DNA of 64,000 nucleotides. Origin: Candidatus Enterococcus wittei. Lineage in GTDB: Bacteria > Bacillota > Bacilli > Lactobacillales > Enterococcaceae. Positions 49,002 to 57,998 of this stretch are shown piece after piece. Below the pieces are notes generated by a model. It was not told where the DNA came from and did no database searches. It saw only the letters and a list, made by a program, of their open reading frames with translations. The stretch lies in NCBI RefSeq assembly GCF_002140175.1, contig NZ_NGMO01000004.1, positions 74,018 to 138,017 of the forward strand, read 5' to 3'. The position numbers were made by a program, and so were the translations under genes. The first letter of the stretch is position 1. The number at the start of each line of letters is the position of its first letter.

Positions 49002-49715
49002 TTATCGCTCATGCCGCCATTTTCTTTGAATAAGTGCTTTTAACAAATGAACACGCCAAGAGATTTTTTGTTTCCATTTACTTTGCGTTTCAATTTGACT
49101 GGCATTGAAATCATGCCTGCGATAAAGTGTCAAAGGTTCTTTAATAAACCCTACATGATTCCCTGCTAGTAACCCGATCCACATATCATGCATCGGCACA
49201 TCTTTAGGAATCGGCAAGATTTTTTCTTTCAAAGAAGAGCGAAAAGCCATGCCAGCGCCAATATAGTTGCTTCGAATCAAATTATTCAACCATCCTTCTT
49301 TGGATTTTCTAAATGCAAAATAAGAAGCATGGATTTCTTTCAATTCACTATCAACAATCACTAAATCAGATACCACCACTAATTGTTTTGGATTTTTTTC
49401 AAAGTAGCATGTGATCTTCTCTATCTTACTTTCTAACCAGACATCATCCTGATCTGCCAAAAAAATAAGCTCTCCTTGAGCTTGGCTAATGGCAAAACCA
49501 AAATTGGCGATTAATCCTTCTTTTGGTCCTTCAAAAAGTTTGATTCGCTCGTCTTTTGTTGCATATTCATTTAAAATCGACCAAGTTCCATCCACAGATC
49601 CATCATCTGAAATGATGACTTCATCTTCTGAAGATAGTTGAGTCAAAATGCTATCCAACTGTTCTCTTATATAGATTTCTCCATTAAAGGTTGCTATACA
49701 AACCGACCGCATCAT
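49002..49715 (-). CDS. epaD: Glycosyltransferase family 2 (EpaD-type)
   Basis: The 238-residue protein has SVCIATFNGEIYIREQLDSIL, IISDDGSVDGT and the metal site FLADQDDVWLE. Rhamnosyltransferase-like, in line with the rhamnan core of the locus. I chose ATG 49715, preceded by GAAGGTG; the frame opens earlier at a TTG (49739) but that places the ribosome binding site inside. It starts one base after the stop of the previous gene. Confidence 0.85.
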   Translation of the reverse strand: MMRSVCIATFNGEIYIREQLDSILTQLSSEDEVIISDDGSVDGTWSILNEYATKDERIKLFEGPKEGLIANFGFAISQAQGELIFLADQDDVWLESKIEKITCYFEKNPKQLVVVSDLVIVDSELKEIHASYFAFRKSKEGWLNNLIRSNYIGAGMAFRSSLKEKILPIPKDVPMHDMWIGLLAGNHVGFIKEPLTLYRRHDFNASQIETQSKWKQKISWRVHLLKALIQRKWRHER

Positions 49716-49716
49716 T

Positions 49717-50541
49717 TCACACCTTCCAATTGTCAACAAGCGAACGTAGTGTTAACCGCCAGATTCCTCGATTTTTGATTGTCAAAAATTGCTTGATCGT
49801 TCTTAATATCAACTGTTTTCGATGTTGCCTTAAGTGAACCCTATCATATCCCTGATAAAAGTTGTCCTCTGCGTTCAAAATGGATCGATATCTTTCGGTA
49901 CTCACTTTCTTATAATCTAAAACAGAAAGATCATGCTCGATCCTAATATCTAATACCAAGATTTCTTTTTTCAATTGAGCGATTTGCCAAAACATCCAAT
50001 GATCTAAAAAATCTAATGGGAACATTGGATTAAAGCCATTGATTTGCTTTAAAAATTGACAAGAAAATACCACCCCAGAATTGATTGCCATGATCCGATC
50101 ATGAAAGATGCCAGGTTGATCAACTACCTTAAAATGCCGATTAATATACTGAGCACTCAAAACAGGTGAGATTTGACGGTTAGCGGCAAATACCCTTGGT
50201 ACTGCTGCTGCTAACTCATTGGACCATTCGATTTGATGAACCACATCAAAATAATCCATGTCAATCTGGGTGTCTTGATCTAACGTAACTAATGAACAAG
50301 CGGAAGTTACACAAGATAAGCCATAATTATAAGCTTGTGCCAATCCAGGGTTTGTTGGATCATGTCGATAATGTACATTTTCATGATCAAAAATTGGATC
50401 TTCATGAGCAACAGAGCTATTATCATAGACCACTAAGTAAATAGTCCCTTCTTTTATCGCCTGCTTGAGCACTTCATAAGAAGGAGATTGAGAGATGGTT
50501 TGTTGATATAAAACAATCACTACTGCTAATTGTGAGTTCAT
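49717..50541 (-). CDS. epaC: Glycosyltransferase family 2, rhamnosyltransferase (EpaC-type)
   Basis: The 274-residue protein has AVVIVLYQQTISQSPSY at the N-terminus, VVYDNSSVAH, and LVTLDQDTQID as the metal site, the pattern of the rhamnosyltransferase-related GT2 group. The start at 50541 forms a TGATG overlap with the stop of the previous gene, so translation is probably coupled. The longer frame from 50562 has no ribosome binding site. It should extend the rhamnan backbone. Confidence 0.87.
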   Translation of the reverse strand: MNSQLAVVIVLYQQTISQSPSYEVLKQAIKEGTIYLVVYDNSSVAHEDPIFDHENVHYRHDPTNPGLAQAYNYGLSCVTSACSLVTLDQDTQIDMDYFDVVHQIEWSNELAAAVPRVFAANRQISPVLSAQYINRHFKVVDQPGIFHDRIMAINSGVVFSCQFLKQINGFNPMFPLDFLDHWMFWQIAQLKKEILVLDIRIEHDLSVLDYKKVSTERYRSILNAEDNFYQGYDRVHLRQHRKQLILRTIKQFLTIKNRGIWRLTLRSLVDNWKV

Positions 50542-51341
50542 CAGAAAAAATTCCACCCCCATTTATTAAAAAATTTAACCATAGAGGACAAAAAGACTCG
50601 GAAAAGCTTAAAGTTCCGATGGGCCCCTTTTCCATATAAATGCACAACGGAAAAAAGAGGGGTATACAATAATTTTTCTCCTATTTTTTCAAAACTCAGA
50701 CAAAGATCATTATCTTCGAAATACATGAAATAGCGTGTATCAAAGCCGTTTATTTTTTTAAATTTCGACACATCCACCACCATAAAACTTCCCGAAATCA
50801 TTCGAACGTAAGATTCAACATCTGTCGGCAAATCTCGGCATTCAAAGCGTGCTAAACGCTTATCAAACATTTTCTTAACAAAACTTAAAGGGATAAACCG
50901 TAACATATAATCAAAGACATCCAAATGCTGACGAATCAGATGTTGCGTAGAGCCATCTTCATTAAGGATTCTTGGTGCGATCATGGCACATTCTGGATGT
51001 TCTGCCAATAATCCGACTAACTGGACCACTGTCTGCTCATCGACAAGAATATCCGGATTGAAGATAATCGCATACGGATAAGAACTATGCAATAAATTAT
51101 GGTTGTGACCATAACCAAATCCACGATTCTCTGCATTGAAATAAATATTGATATAAGGATACTTTAAGTATTCTTTTAGCTTTTCTTGATATTCAGGAGA
51201 TGAATTATTATCAAAAATCAAAAATTCAATCGCTGGTTCATCTCCTACTGTAGCAATAAATGTATCTAATGTTTGAAAAATTTTTTGACTATTGGCAGTC
51301 ACAATACTAATTAAAATCGGCTGTCTCATTTTGTTCTTCAT
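50541..51341 (-). CDS. epaB: Glycosyltransferase family 2, rhamnosyltransferase (EpaB-type)
   Basis: The 266-residue protein has ISIVTANSQKIFQTLDTFI, FDNNSSPEY, the NRGFGYGHNHN motif and NPDILVDE as the metal site, which is the WbbL/EpaB pattern. WbbL-type enzymes place the first rhamnose on lipid-linked GlcNAc. The start ATG overlaps the stop of epaA (TAAATG), so the two are coupled. A weak upstream site and ATG at codon 5 leave the exact start open. Confidence 0.88.
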   Translation of the reverse strand: MKNKMRQPILISIVTANSQKIFQTLDTFIATVGDEPAIEFLIFDNNSSPEYQEKLKEYLKYPYINIYFNAENRGFGYGHNHNLLHSSYPYAIIFNPDILVDEQTVVQLVGLLAEHPECAMIAPRILNEDGSTQHLIRQHLDVFDYMLRFIPLSFVKKMFDKRLARFECRDLPTDVESYVRMISGSFMVVDVSKFKKINGFDTRYFMYFEDNDLCLSFEKIGEKLLYTPLFSVVHLYGKGAHRNFKLFRVFLSSMVKFFNKWGWNFF

Positions 51342-52472
51342 TTATGGTCGGTTCCATTTCTTAAAATATTTCTGCAATACTTGTGTACGATAGTCTTTAT
51401 TTCCTAAAAATCGCAATGTTTTTAAAATAAATTGATGTTTCTCATTAATCAAACCGATTAATTCAAACAATAACATGGCGGCAAACAACATCACGAAGAA
51501 CAACACTATGGTACCAAGACTGCCTGTATAATTCATGATCATTGCAGTAAATGAAAACATCAATGCAATGGCATAGATAGTTAAAACTGCCCCTTTATGA
51601 GTAAAACCTAATGCAATCAGCCGATGATGTAGATGCTTTTTGTCTGCGGTAGAAAAAGAAACGCGGTTGGCTTTTCTACGTATAATCGCAAAAAATGTAT
51701 CGGTTACCGGTACGCCCATGACGATCAATAAAGAAATCGAAGAGACAAAAGTGACATTTTTTAATCCTTGTAAAGACAATACAGCCATCATAAAGCCTAA
51801 GAAAAGTGCCCCTGTATCCCCTAAATAAATCTTTGCCGGATAAAAATTATAAGGGAAGAAACCTATAATACTTGCTACAAGACAAAAGATGACGATGGGA
51901 ATATAGACGGTAGATGAATGGAGAAAAAAATAACCAATGATACCGATTGTCGTCAAACCAATCAATGATACTCCTGCAGCTAAGCCATCCAAGCCATCAA
52001 TCAGATTCACCGCATTGGTAATCCCAAAAATCCAAAATATCGTCACTGGGAAACTAAGCCAACCCAATTGGATATATCCGAAAAATGGAAGTGTAAATGA
52101 ATCGATATGGATATCCGCCACAAAATAAACGATCAAAGATGCTATCAAAATCCCTATACTCTTTTGTTTTGGCGTAAGCTCGTATTTATCATCTAATAGC
52201 CCTGTCAAGATGATGACGGAAGCAGCCAATAATATAGGTAAAATATAAAATTGAGGAATAATATCTCTAAAAAGAATGATCGTTGAAAGTGCAAAGGACA
52301 CAAATATCGGTAGACCACCTGCAGAAGGCATAGGAATTTTATTGATTCTCCTTGCATTTGGCTTATCCACCATACCAGTTTGCACAGAAATAATTTTAAA
52401 GACTGGGGTCAGTATCAAAGATAAAAATATTGTTAAAAAAAATCTTACTACCATACTAAAAGAAACCAGCAT
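51342..52472 (-). CDS. epaA: UDP-GlcNAc undecaprenyl-phosphate GlcNAc-1-phosphate transferase (WecA/TagO-like)
   Basis: The 376-residue protein has about ten or eleven helices and family motifs GLLDDKYELTPKQK (the DD pair), NAVNLIDGLDGLAAG and a His-rich loop ADKKHLHHRL. It starts the rhamnan core by placing GlcNAc-1-phosphate on undecaprenyl phosphate. It is the first gene of the locus in reading direction, with GTAGGTG before ATG 52472. The region upstream (to 52549) is the likely promoter for the leading epa genes. Confidence 0.93.
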   Translation of the reverse strand: MLVSFSMVVRFFLTIFLSLILTPVFKIISVQTGMVDKPNARRINKIPMPSAGGLPIFVSFALSTIILFRDIIPQFYILPILLAASVIILTGLLDDKYELTPKQKSIGILIASLIVYFVADIHIDSFTLPFFGYIQLGWLSFPVTIFWIFGITNAVNLIDGLDGLAAGVSLIGLTTIGIIGYFFLHSSTVYIPIVIFCLVASIIGFFPYNFYPAKIYLGDTGALFLGFMMAVLSLQGLKNVTFVSSISLLIVMGVPVTDTFFAIIRRKANRVSFSTADKKHLHHRLIALGFTHKGAVLTIYAIALMFSFTAMIMNYTGSLGTIVLFFVMLFAAMLLFELIGLINEKHQFILKTLRFLGNKDYRTQVLQKYFKKWNRP

Positions 52473-52549
52473 CTTGGCACCTACTTTAATTTAAGAGTCA
52501 TTAATTATTATAAAACACTGTAATAATTTTACAACAAGAGCCTTTAGTT

Positions 52550-53473
52550 CTACTCTTTTTTTTGTGAAAATTTATTTTTTATTTTGCTGAACCATCTGCT
52601 AGTAGGGGTACGTCTTTCTTTTATTTCTGCACCTGTTATGTATTCTTGCACAACAGCATTGATGATCCCACCCAAAATGATAATGGTCGCTGCAAAGTTC
52701 AACCAAAGCATTAATACGATGAAACTTCCGATGATCTGGTAACCGCCTACGCGTGTAGCAAAATATTTTGCATAGATTCCAAAAACTTGGGAAAGGAGCA
52801 TCCAACCAACTGTTGCAAAAACAGTTCCCGGAATTACCGCCTTTAACTTTAATTGTGCATTAGGTACGATCAAGTAAATCAAAAACATGACCACGAACAA
52901 CGCAACTGAAGTAATCGGCCATTTCAATGCTTGAAATTGATCAATAAAGTTTATAGGAATATTGAAAATAGGCTGAATCGCATCTAGGATCAATTGTCCG
53001 AAACCTAAAACAATCGTTACCCCACTGATTGCAATCATAAATAATAAAATGACAATCAACGAGAAGAAACGTACAATGATGAAATTCTTACGATTATCCA
53101 CGCCATACGCTTTATTCATTGCAATTTGTAACGCATTGATACTCTGACTCGCTGACCACAAAGCTGCTAAAGCCGACACTGAAAGCAAACTCCCTGAACT
53201 TTGAGTCAATAGATTTTTAACAGCAGGACCAATAAACTCGTAAATAGTTTCAGGAATCACTTCTCGGATATACGTCAATACTGTTCCTTGATCAATTTGT
53301 AAGTAAGGTAAAATATTTCCGAATGCAATAATCAGCGGAAACAAAGATAACAATAAATAGTAGGCAACAACCACTGAAGTCGTCCCCATTTCTGAATCCA
53401 CGATACGTTTTTGTGTCGTTTCAATAAAACGCATCAAATTCTTATTCTGCTTTATTTTGTTCCAACTGTTCAT
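52550..53473 (-). CDS. YihY/BrkB family membrane protein
   Basis: The 307-residue protein has six predicted helices and the family marks AYYLLLSLFPLIIAFGN, SALAALWSASQSINALQIAMNKAYGV and FGIYAKYFATRVGGYQIIGSFIVLMLWLNFAATIIILG. The group was once called ribonuclease BN, a name now considered wrong; a transport role is likely but unproven. It lies between map and epaA in the same orientation, with its own leader containing two tandem hairpin repeats. AGGGGATT precedes ATG 53473. Confidence 0.9.
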   Translation of the reverse strand: MNSWNKIKQNKNLMRFIETTQKRIVDSEMGTTSVVVAYYLLLSLFPLIIAFGNILPYLQIDQGTVLTYIREVIPETIYEFIGPAVKNLLTQSSGSLLSVSALAALWSASQSINALQIAMNKAYGVDNRKNFIIVRFFSLIVILLFMIAISGVTIVLGFGQLILDAIQPIFNIPINFIDQFQALKWPITSVALFVVMFLIYLIVPNAQLKLKAVIPGTVFATVGWMLLSQVFGIYAKYFATRVGGYQIIGSFIVLMLWLNFAATIIILGGIINAVVQEYITGAEIKERRTPTSRWFSKIKNKFSQKKE

Positions 53474-53501
53474 AGCAATCCCCTAAATCTGTAGTATAGT
53501 C

Positions 53502-53720
53502 AAGGTTATGACAACAGTGTTTTGATCTGAGCAGTAAGACAGACAATCGAAAAATAGCACCTCATATTTTAAGATTGTCTAGCTTAGTGCCGAAGATCAG
53601 CTGTTGGAATACCGTTTATCAAGGTTATGAAAGAAGCGTTTTGCACTGAGGAATAAGACAGAAAAATGTGAAATAGCCCTTCATATTTTACGATTATCTG
53701 GCTTAGTTCCGAGGATCAGT
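53502..53720. repeat. Tandem pair of 100-bp hairpin-forming elements
   Basis: Copy A (53502-53601) and copy B (53621-53720) both start CAAGGTTATGA, both end GATCAG, are both exactly 100 bp and agree at roughly 80% of positions, with a 19-base spacer. Copy A can fold on GACAATC/GATTGTC with flanking TAAG/CTTA pairs; copy B keeps the TAAG.CAGA/TCTG.CTTA pairs. They lie upstream of yihY, within the 343-base gap 53474-53816. No open frame is found. Confidence 0.7.
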
Positions 53721-53737
53721 TCCAAGTACTAAGACGA

Positions 53738-53774
53738 ATGTTGAAAAAATAGTTCCTCCTACTTTTCCAACATT
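53738..53774 (-). terminator. Terminator after map
   Basis: AATGTTGAAAAA at 53738 and TTTTCCAACATT to 53774 form the stem. It lies just past the end of map on the minus strand. Confidence 0.6.
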
Positions 53775-53816
53775 CTTCTTCATACGTAAATTGATTTTTT
53801 AATTTCAAATTAGCAT

Positions 53817-54581
53817 TTAATAGGTTCCTTCTTCACCTTGGGAAGTTAGAATTCTTGGACCATCTTTTGTAATTGCAAGTGTATGCTCATATTGACAAGA
53901 AAGTCCGCCATCTCTTGTATAAGCTGTCCAACCATTTGGATCCATTTTCATTTTCCACGTACCGGTATTGACCATTGGCTCAATAGTGATAACCATTCCT
54001 TCTTTTAAGCGCAATCCCTTACCAGCTTCCCCATAATGAGGAACAGCAGGCTCTTCATGAATAGTCGGACCCACGCCGTGTCCAATAAAATCACGAACGA
54101 CTCCATAATTTTCGCCTTCTACATAAGTTTGAATAGCGTGTCCGATATCTCCAATTCGATTTCCGACTTGTGCTTGTTCAATCCCTATATAAAGAGCTTT
54201 CTTTGTTACTTCCATCAATCGGTCAATTTCTGGGGTAGACTCACCGACTACATAAGCCCAACATGAATCAGAAATCCCACCTTTAAGATCAATACACATG
54301 TCGACCTTAACCAAATCTCCATTTTTCAATGGCTTTTTACGTGGAAAGCCATGACAAATCTCGTCATTGATACTGATACAAGTCGCATATTCATAGCCTT
54401 CAAAACCAATTTGTGCAGCAATTCCTCCATGGCTTTCAATATAGTTACGGACAAACACTTCGATATCCCAACTTGTCACACCAGGTTTAATAAAATCTCG
54501 CAGATTTTTATGTACATCTGCTAATAAAGCACCAGATTCAGCCATTGCTTCAATTTCACGTGCTGATTTTAATGTAATCAT
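53817..54581 (-). CDS. map: Methionine aminopeptidase, type I
   Basis: The 254-residue enzyme removes the N-terminal methionine of nascent proteins. Metal ligands are visible: VKVDMCIDLKGGISDSC (two Asp), the His of VVRDFIGHGVGPTIHEEP, Glu in MVITIEPM and Glu in CQYEHTLAI. Type I, without the SH3-like N-terminal extension. AAAGGAG precedes ATG 54581. It stands divergent from the flavodoxin gene. Confidence 0.96.
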   Translation of the reverse strand: MITLKSAREIEAMAESGALLADVHKNLRDFIKPGVTSWDIEVFVRNYIESHGGIAAQIGFEGYEYATCISINDEICHGFPRKKPLKNGDLVKVDMCIDLKGGISDSCWAYVVGESTPEIDRLMEVTKKALYIGIEQAQVGNRIGDIGHAIQTYVEGENYGVVRDFIGHGVGPTIHEEPAVPHYGEAGKGLRLKEGMVITIEPMVNTGTWKMKMDPNGWTAYTRDGGLSCQYEHTLAITKDGPRILTSQGEEGTY

Positions 54582-54738
54582 ATTCTCGTCTCCTTTTTAC
54601 AAATCTTTTTTATTTTACCATAGTAGTAGGGATTTAGCCAAACTAGACATTACTGTTCAAAACTGCCTTTCTTTTTCTTCATAGTTTGGTATAATCTATA
54701 ATTGTTGAAATGGAATTTAATTAATTAGGAGGCGCCCT

Positions 54739-55185
54739 ATGACTTTAGCAAAAATTGTTTACGCAAGTATGACTGGTAATACAGAAGAAATTGCCGATAT
54801 TGTTGCAGAGGCTCTAGAAAATTTAGCGATTGATGTGGAGATCAATGAATGTACCCAAGTTGATGCTGATGAGTTTACAGATGCGGATATCTGTGTGGTT
54901 GCTACTTATACATACGATGATGGAGATCTACCGGATGAAATTGTGGACTTTTATGAAGATTTACAAGAACTATCATTAAGTGGAAAGATTTATGGAGTAT
55001 GTGGTTCCGGTGATACTTTCTACGATGAATTTTGTAAGTCTGTTGATGACTTTGATGCTGCCTTTGCTAAAACTGGTGCTATCAAAGGAGCTGAAAACGT
55101 TAAAGTCGATCTAAATGCCGAAGAAGAAGACATTGAGAATCTTGAAGCCTTTGCCAAATCACTTGTTGAAAAATTATCTGAATAA
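54739..55185 (+). CDS. Flavodoxin
   Basis: The 148-residue acidic protein has the FMN phosphate loop SMTGNTEEIADIV (about 10-22), TYTYDDGDLPDEI as the isoalloxazine loop and the GSGDTFYDEFCKSVDDFD segment, all typical of short-chain flavodoxins. It carries single electrons in the cytoplasm; the partner is not seen nearby. TAGGAGGCG precedes ATG 54739. A strong terminator separates it from the convergent TetR gene. Confidence 0.93.
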   Translation: MTLAKIVYASMTGNTEEIADIVAEALENLAIDVEINECTQVDADEFTDADICVVATYTYDDGDLPDEIVDFYEDLQELSLSGKIYGVCGSGDTFYDEFCKSVDDFDAAFAKTGAIKGAENVKVDLNAEEEDIENLEAFAKSLVEKLSE

Positions 55186-55186
55186 T

Positions 55187-55228
55187 AAAAAAGAAGAATG
55201 TGTGGGCAACACACATTCTTCTTTTTTT
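55187..55228. terminator. Bidirectional terminator between flavodoxin and tetR-type genes
   Basis: AAAAAAGAAGAATGTGTG pairs perfectly with CACACATTCTTCTTTTTT around the loop GGCAA. Confidence 0.92.
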
Positions 55229-55296
55229 AGAAGCTTATAAATTTCGGAAATCAATGTATGACTTTAATTGGTATATTTTCTATCAAAAAAATGAAT

Positions 55297-55866
55297 TTAA
55301 TCTATTTGAATCGGGTTCTTCAAATTTAATATCGCGTCAATACTATCTTGAATCATCCGTTCAATTTGCTTATCAGAAGGATGGATAATATTGGATGACA
55401 TCAAAGCAGCAATCCCCGTAGCAATGATCCAAGTACCATTATGAAGCGAAATAAGCTGCTTTTCTGGCAAGTTCATATACTTTGGATCTTCTTTTACTAC
55501 ATCCATGAAATAATTATACGAAAAATTCTGCATTTCTCTTCCCCCACCGTACTCTTCCAAATACAAAGAGCTATACAGTTTCTTTTCTCGATTAGCAAAA
55601 TGGATATAATTTAGTGCTAGATCAACAATTGTATTGCCTGTATGTTCTACTGGAAAAACATCATACTTTAAGTAATTGTAAATTTGTTCAAATAGCGCTT
55701 CTTTCAAATCATCCATATTTTTAAATTCAAGATAAATCGGCTGAGTAGAACAGTTCATCTTGTTTGCAATGTTACGTGCGGTAAATTTTGAAAATCCTTC
55801 AGTGGCAGCTACTTCATAGGCAGCTGCCAAAATCTGTTCTTTCGTAATCGTTTTTTTTCTTGCCAT
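55297..55866 (-). CDS. TetR/AcrR family transcriptional regulator
   Basis: The 189-residue protein has an N-terminal helix-turn-helix (about 8-55: ITKEQILAAAYEVAATEGFSKFTARNIANKMNCSTQPIY) and an all-helical ligand-binding half with a WHG-like C-terminus. Target and ligand are unknown. It is divergent from pepS; the 256-base gap between them is AT-rich and probably holds both promoters and its operator. AAGGAG lies 11 bases before ATG 55866. Confidence 0.88.
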   Translation of the reverse strand: MARKKTITKEQILAAAYEVAATEGFSKFTARNIANKMNCSTQPIYLEFKNMDDLKEALFEQIYNYLKYDVFPVEHTGNTIVDLALNYIHFANREKKLYSSLYLEEYGGGREMQNFSYNYFMDVVKEDPKYMNLPEKQLISLHNGTWIIATGIAALMSSNIIHPSDKQIERMIQDSIDAILNLKNPIQID

Positions 55867-56122
55867 AATATTTTAATCTCCTTGAAATTATTTATAACGC
55901 TTCCACCATTGATTATCATTATTGTACCATTTTTTTTTGTTAAGCAAAACTTGTTTTTTTATTTTTTATTAAATTATTACTAAGAAGCTACCATCACATA
56001 TGTTTTACCAGTTTTCTAATGGAATTCAAATGATTATTTTATAAGACGTTCGATTGTTTCCTCTCTCATAAAATGTTATTATGTGGTGAGTAATTGCAAA
56101 AAAAATAATGAGGAGGATTTTA

Positions 56123-57358
56123 ATGATGTTATCAAATTTTAATAAAAATTTAGAAAAGTATGCACGCTTGATTGCACAAACAGGAGTGAATGTATCTAAA
56201 GGACATACAGTCGTTTTACAAATCAGTGTAGAGCAAGCTGATTTGGCACGTTTAATTACAAAAGAGGCTTATCAATTAGGAGCTTCTGAAGTGATCGTTC
56301 AATGGACAGATGACATCATCCAAAAGGAATTTCTCTCTCACGCTACAGAAGATCGGATAAATAATGTCCCACAATATAAAATTGATCAAGCAGACGATTG
56401 GATTGAAAAGGGAGCAAGTAGAATCAGCGTTGTCTCTTCTGACCCGAATGCATTTGCTAATGTTGATGGCGATCGAGTAGCTGCTTATCAAAGTGCGACC
56501 GGTAAAGCAATGATGAACTTGCGTAAAGCCACCCAATCAAATAAAGTCAGCTGGACAGTCGTTGCTGCTGCTGGCAAACAGTGGGCAGCAAAAGTATTTC
56601 CTGATCTTCCTGAAGAGGAACAAGTGGATGCGCTATGGGATGAAATATTCAAGACAACTCGTGTATATGAAGCTGACCCAGTAACTGCTTGGAAAAATCA
56701 CGATGAAAAACTTGCGACTAAAGCTGAAGAGTTAAACAAGGAACAGTTTACAGCCTTACACTATACTGCTCCAGGAACGGATATCGTTATAGGTCTTCCT
56801 AAAAATCACCTTTGGGAAGGAGCGGGCAGCTACAATAGCCGCGGAGAAAAATTCATGGCTAACATGCCAACAGAAGAAGTATTTACGGCGCCAGATAGTC
56901 ACCGTGTAGACGGTTATATTTCTAGCACGAAGCCTTTAAGCTATGCGGGTACAACGATTAAAGGTATGAAGTTTACTTTTAAAGACGGAAAAGTAATTGA
57001 TTTTTCAGCAGAAGAAGGACAAGAAGTATTAGCCAAACTCTTGGATACCGATGAAGGTGCTCGTCGTTTAGGCGAAGTAGCACTTGTACCGGATCCATCC
57101 CCGATTTCTCAATCTGGAATCATCTTTTATAATACTTTATTTGATGAGAATGCTTCAAATCACTTAGCGTTAGGTTCTGCCTATGCTTTCAGTGTAAAAG
57201 GTGGAACAGAAATGACAGACGAAGAATTAGCTGATGCTGGTTTAAACCGAAGCCAAACACATGTCGATTTCATGGTTGGTTCAGATAAGATGAACATTGA
57301 TGGTATTCGTGAAGATGGATCTACTGTGCCAATTTTCCGTAATGGAGATTGGGCATAA
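56123..57358 (+). CDS. pepS: Aminopeptidase of family M29 (PepS/AmpS)
   Basis: The 411-residue metalloenzyme has a conserved C-terminal metal region: Glu in LWEGAGSYNSRGEKFMANMPTEEVFTAP, His in FDENASNHLALG, and the pattern HVDFMVGSDKMNIDG. It trims N-terminal residues from peptides in the cytoplasm, with preference for Arg and aromatic residues in the streptococcal PepS. AGGAGG at 56111-56116 supports ATG 56123; an in-frame ATG at 56108 overlaps that site. A terminator follows. Confidence 0.94.
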   Translation: MMLSNFNKNLEKYARLIAQTGVNVSKGHTVVLQISVEQADLARLITKEAYQLGASEVIVQWTDDIIQKEFLSHATEDRINNVPQYKIDQADDWIEKGASRISVVSSDPNAFANVDGDRVAAYQSATGKAMMNLRKATQSNKVSWTVVAAAGKQWAAKVFPDLPEEEQVDALWDEIFKTTRVYEADPVTAWKNHDEKLATKAEELNKEQFTALHYTAPGTDIVIGLPKNHLWEGAGSYNSRGEKFMANMPTEEVFTAPDSHRVDGYISSTKPLSYAGTTIKGMKFTFKDGKVIDFSAEEGQEVLAKLLDTDEGARRLGEVALVPDPSPISQSGIIFYNTLFDENASNHLALGSAYAFSVKGGTEMTDEELADAGLNRSQTHVDFMVGSDKMNIDGIREDGSTVPIFRNGDWA

Positions 57359-57409
57359 ATACTTGCCTTGTTTTCTAATTATAGTTAGAGTGATGCACTC
57401 AACTCAAAT

Positions 57410-57468
57410 AAAAAGGTGCGACACCCAGAAAATAGATTATCCTATTTCTGAGGTGTTGCACCTTTTTT
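57410..57468 (+). terminator. Terminator after pepS
   Basis: AAAAAGGTGC-GACACC and AGAAAATAG pair with CTATTTCT and GGTGTTGCACCTTTTTT; a long stem with a T tract. Confidence 0.88.
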
Positions 57469-57577
57469 ATTAAAGTTCATTTGGTGAAACATGCCTTATC
57501 TAACCTTTAGAAATCAGGTAATGCTTCTTTGCTTTTTATTTCATAATAAGTATCTTTGCTTGACCAAGATAAAGAAA

Positions 57578-57742
57578 TTATAGCAAATCTTCTTTTTTAG
57601 TAAACTTAAATTTGCGACTTTCTTTTTTTTCAGGTTTAGCTTCCTCATATTCCTTAATCGCTTCTTTGGTAATTTCTTCTCGTTCTTTTTTATCTTCATT
57701 TACTCGTTTTGCATAAACTTTTTCTTTTGGTTCTTCACTCAT
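57578..57742 (-). CDS. Small highly charged hypothetical protein
   Basis: The 54-residue protein begins MSEEPKEKVYAKRVNED and is about half Lys and Glu, with no hydrophobic segment, likely helical or disordered. GAGGAGG lies 10 bases upstream of ATG 57742; a longer frame from 57769 would include that site. Family not recognised. The strong ribosome binding site and biased composition make it a plausible gene. Confidence 0.6.
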   Translation of the reverse strand: MSEEPKEKVYAKRVNEDKKEREEITKEAIKEYEEAKPEKKESRKFKFTKKEDLL

Positions 57743-57847
57743 AACAAACAACCTCCTCTTTTCCCACATCTTTATTCTATCATCTTATAAATGCTTAATG
57801 GTAACGTTTTGCTTATAAAACATTCGCTACCTGGATCTAAAATAAAC

Positions 57848-57876
57848 TTGCAAGAAGAATTCAAAAAAGCTACAAT
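57848..57876 (+). promoter_or_regulatory. Promoter of tRNA-Arg
   Basis: TTGCAA (57848-57853) and TACAAT (57871-57876) are 17 bases apart; the predicted start lies about 8 bases upstream of the mature tRNA. Confidence 0.7.
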
Positions 57877-57890
57877 AGCAGTATCGAGAG

Positions 57891-57964
57891 GTTCCTGTAG
57901 CTCAGTAGGATAGAGCAATCGCCTCCTAAGCGATAGGTCGCTGGTTCGATTCCAGTCAGGAACG
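57891..57964 (+). tRNA. tRNA-Arg (anticodon CCT)
   Basis: The acceptor stem GTTCCTG pairs with CAGGAAC, the D-arm is AGCTCAGTAGGATAGAGC, the anticodon loop CTCCTAA gives CCT, and the T-arm has GGTTCGATTCC. The discriminator is G and CCA is not encoded. It is a single gene, with no other tRNA beside it. Confidence 0.95.
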
Positions 57965-57998
57965 TTAGACTCACTTTAGAAGAAATCGTTCATCACAC

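Noticed and set aside
57891-57964. Integration site at the tRNA-Arg gene
   Set aside because: tRNA 3' ends are common attachment sites, but no integrase, no duplicated tRNA end and no island was seen beside it.
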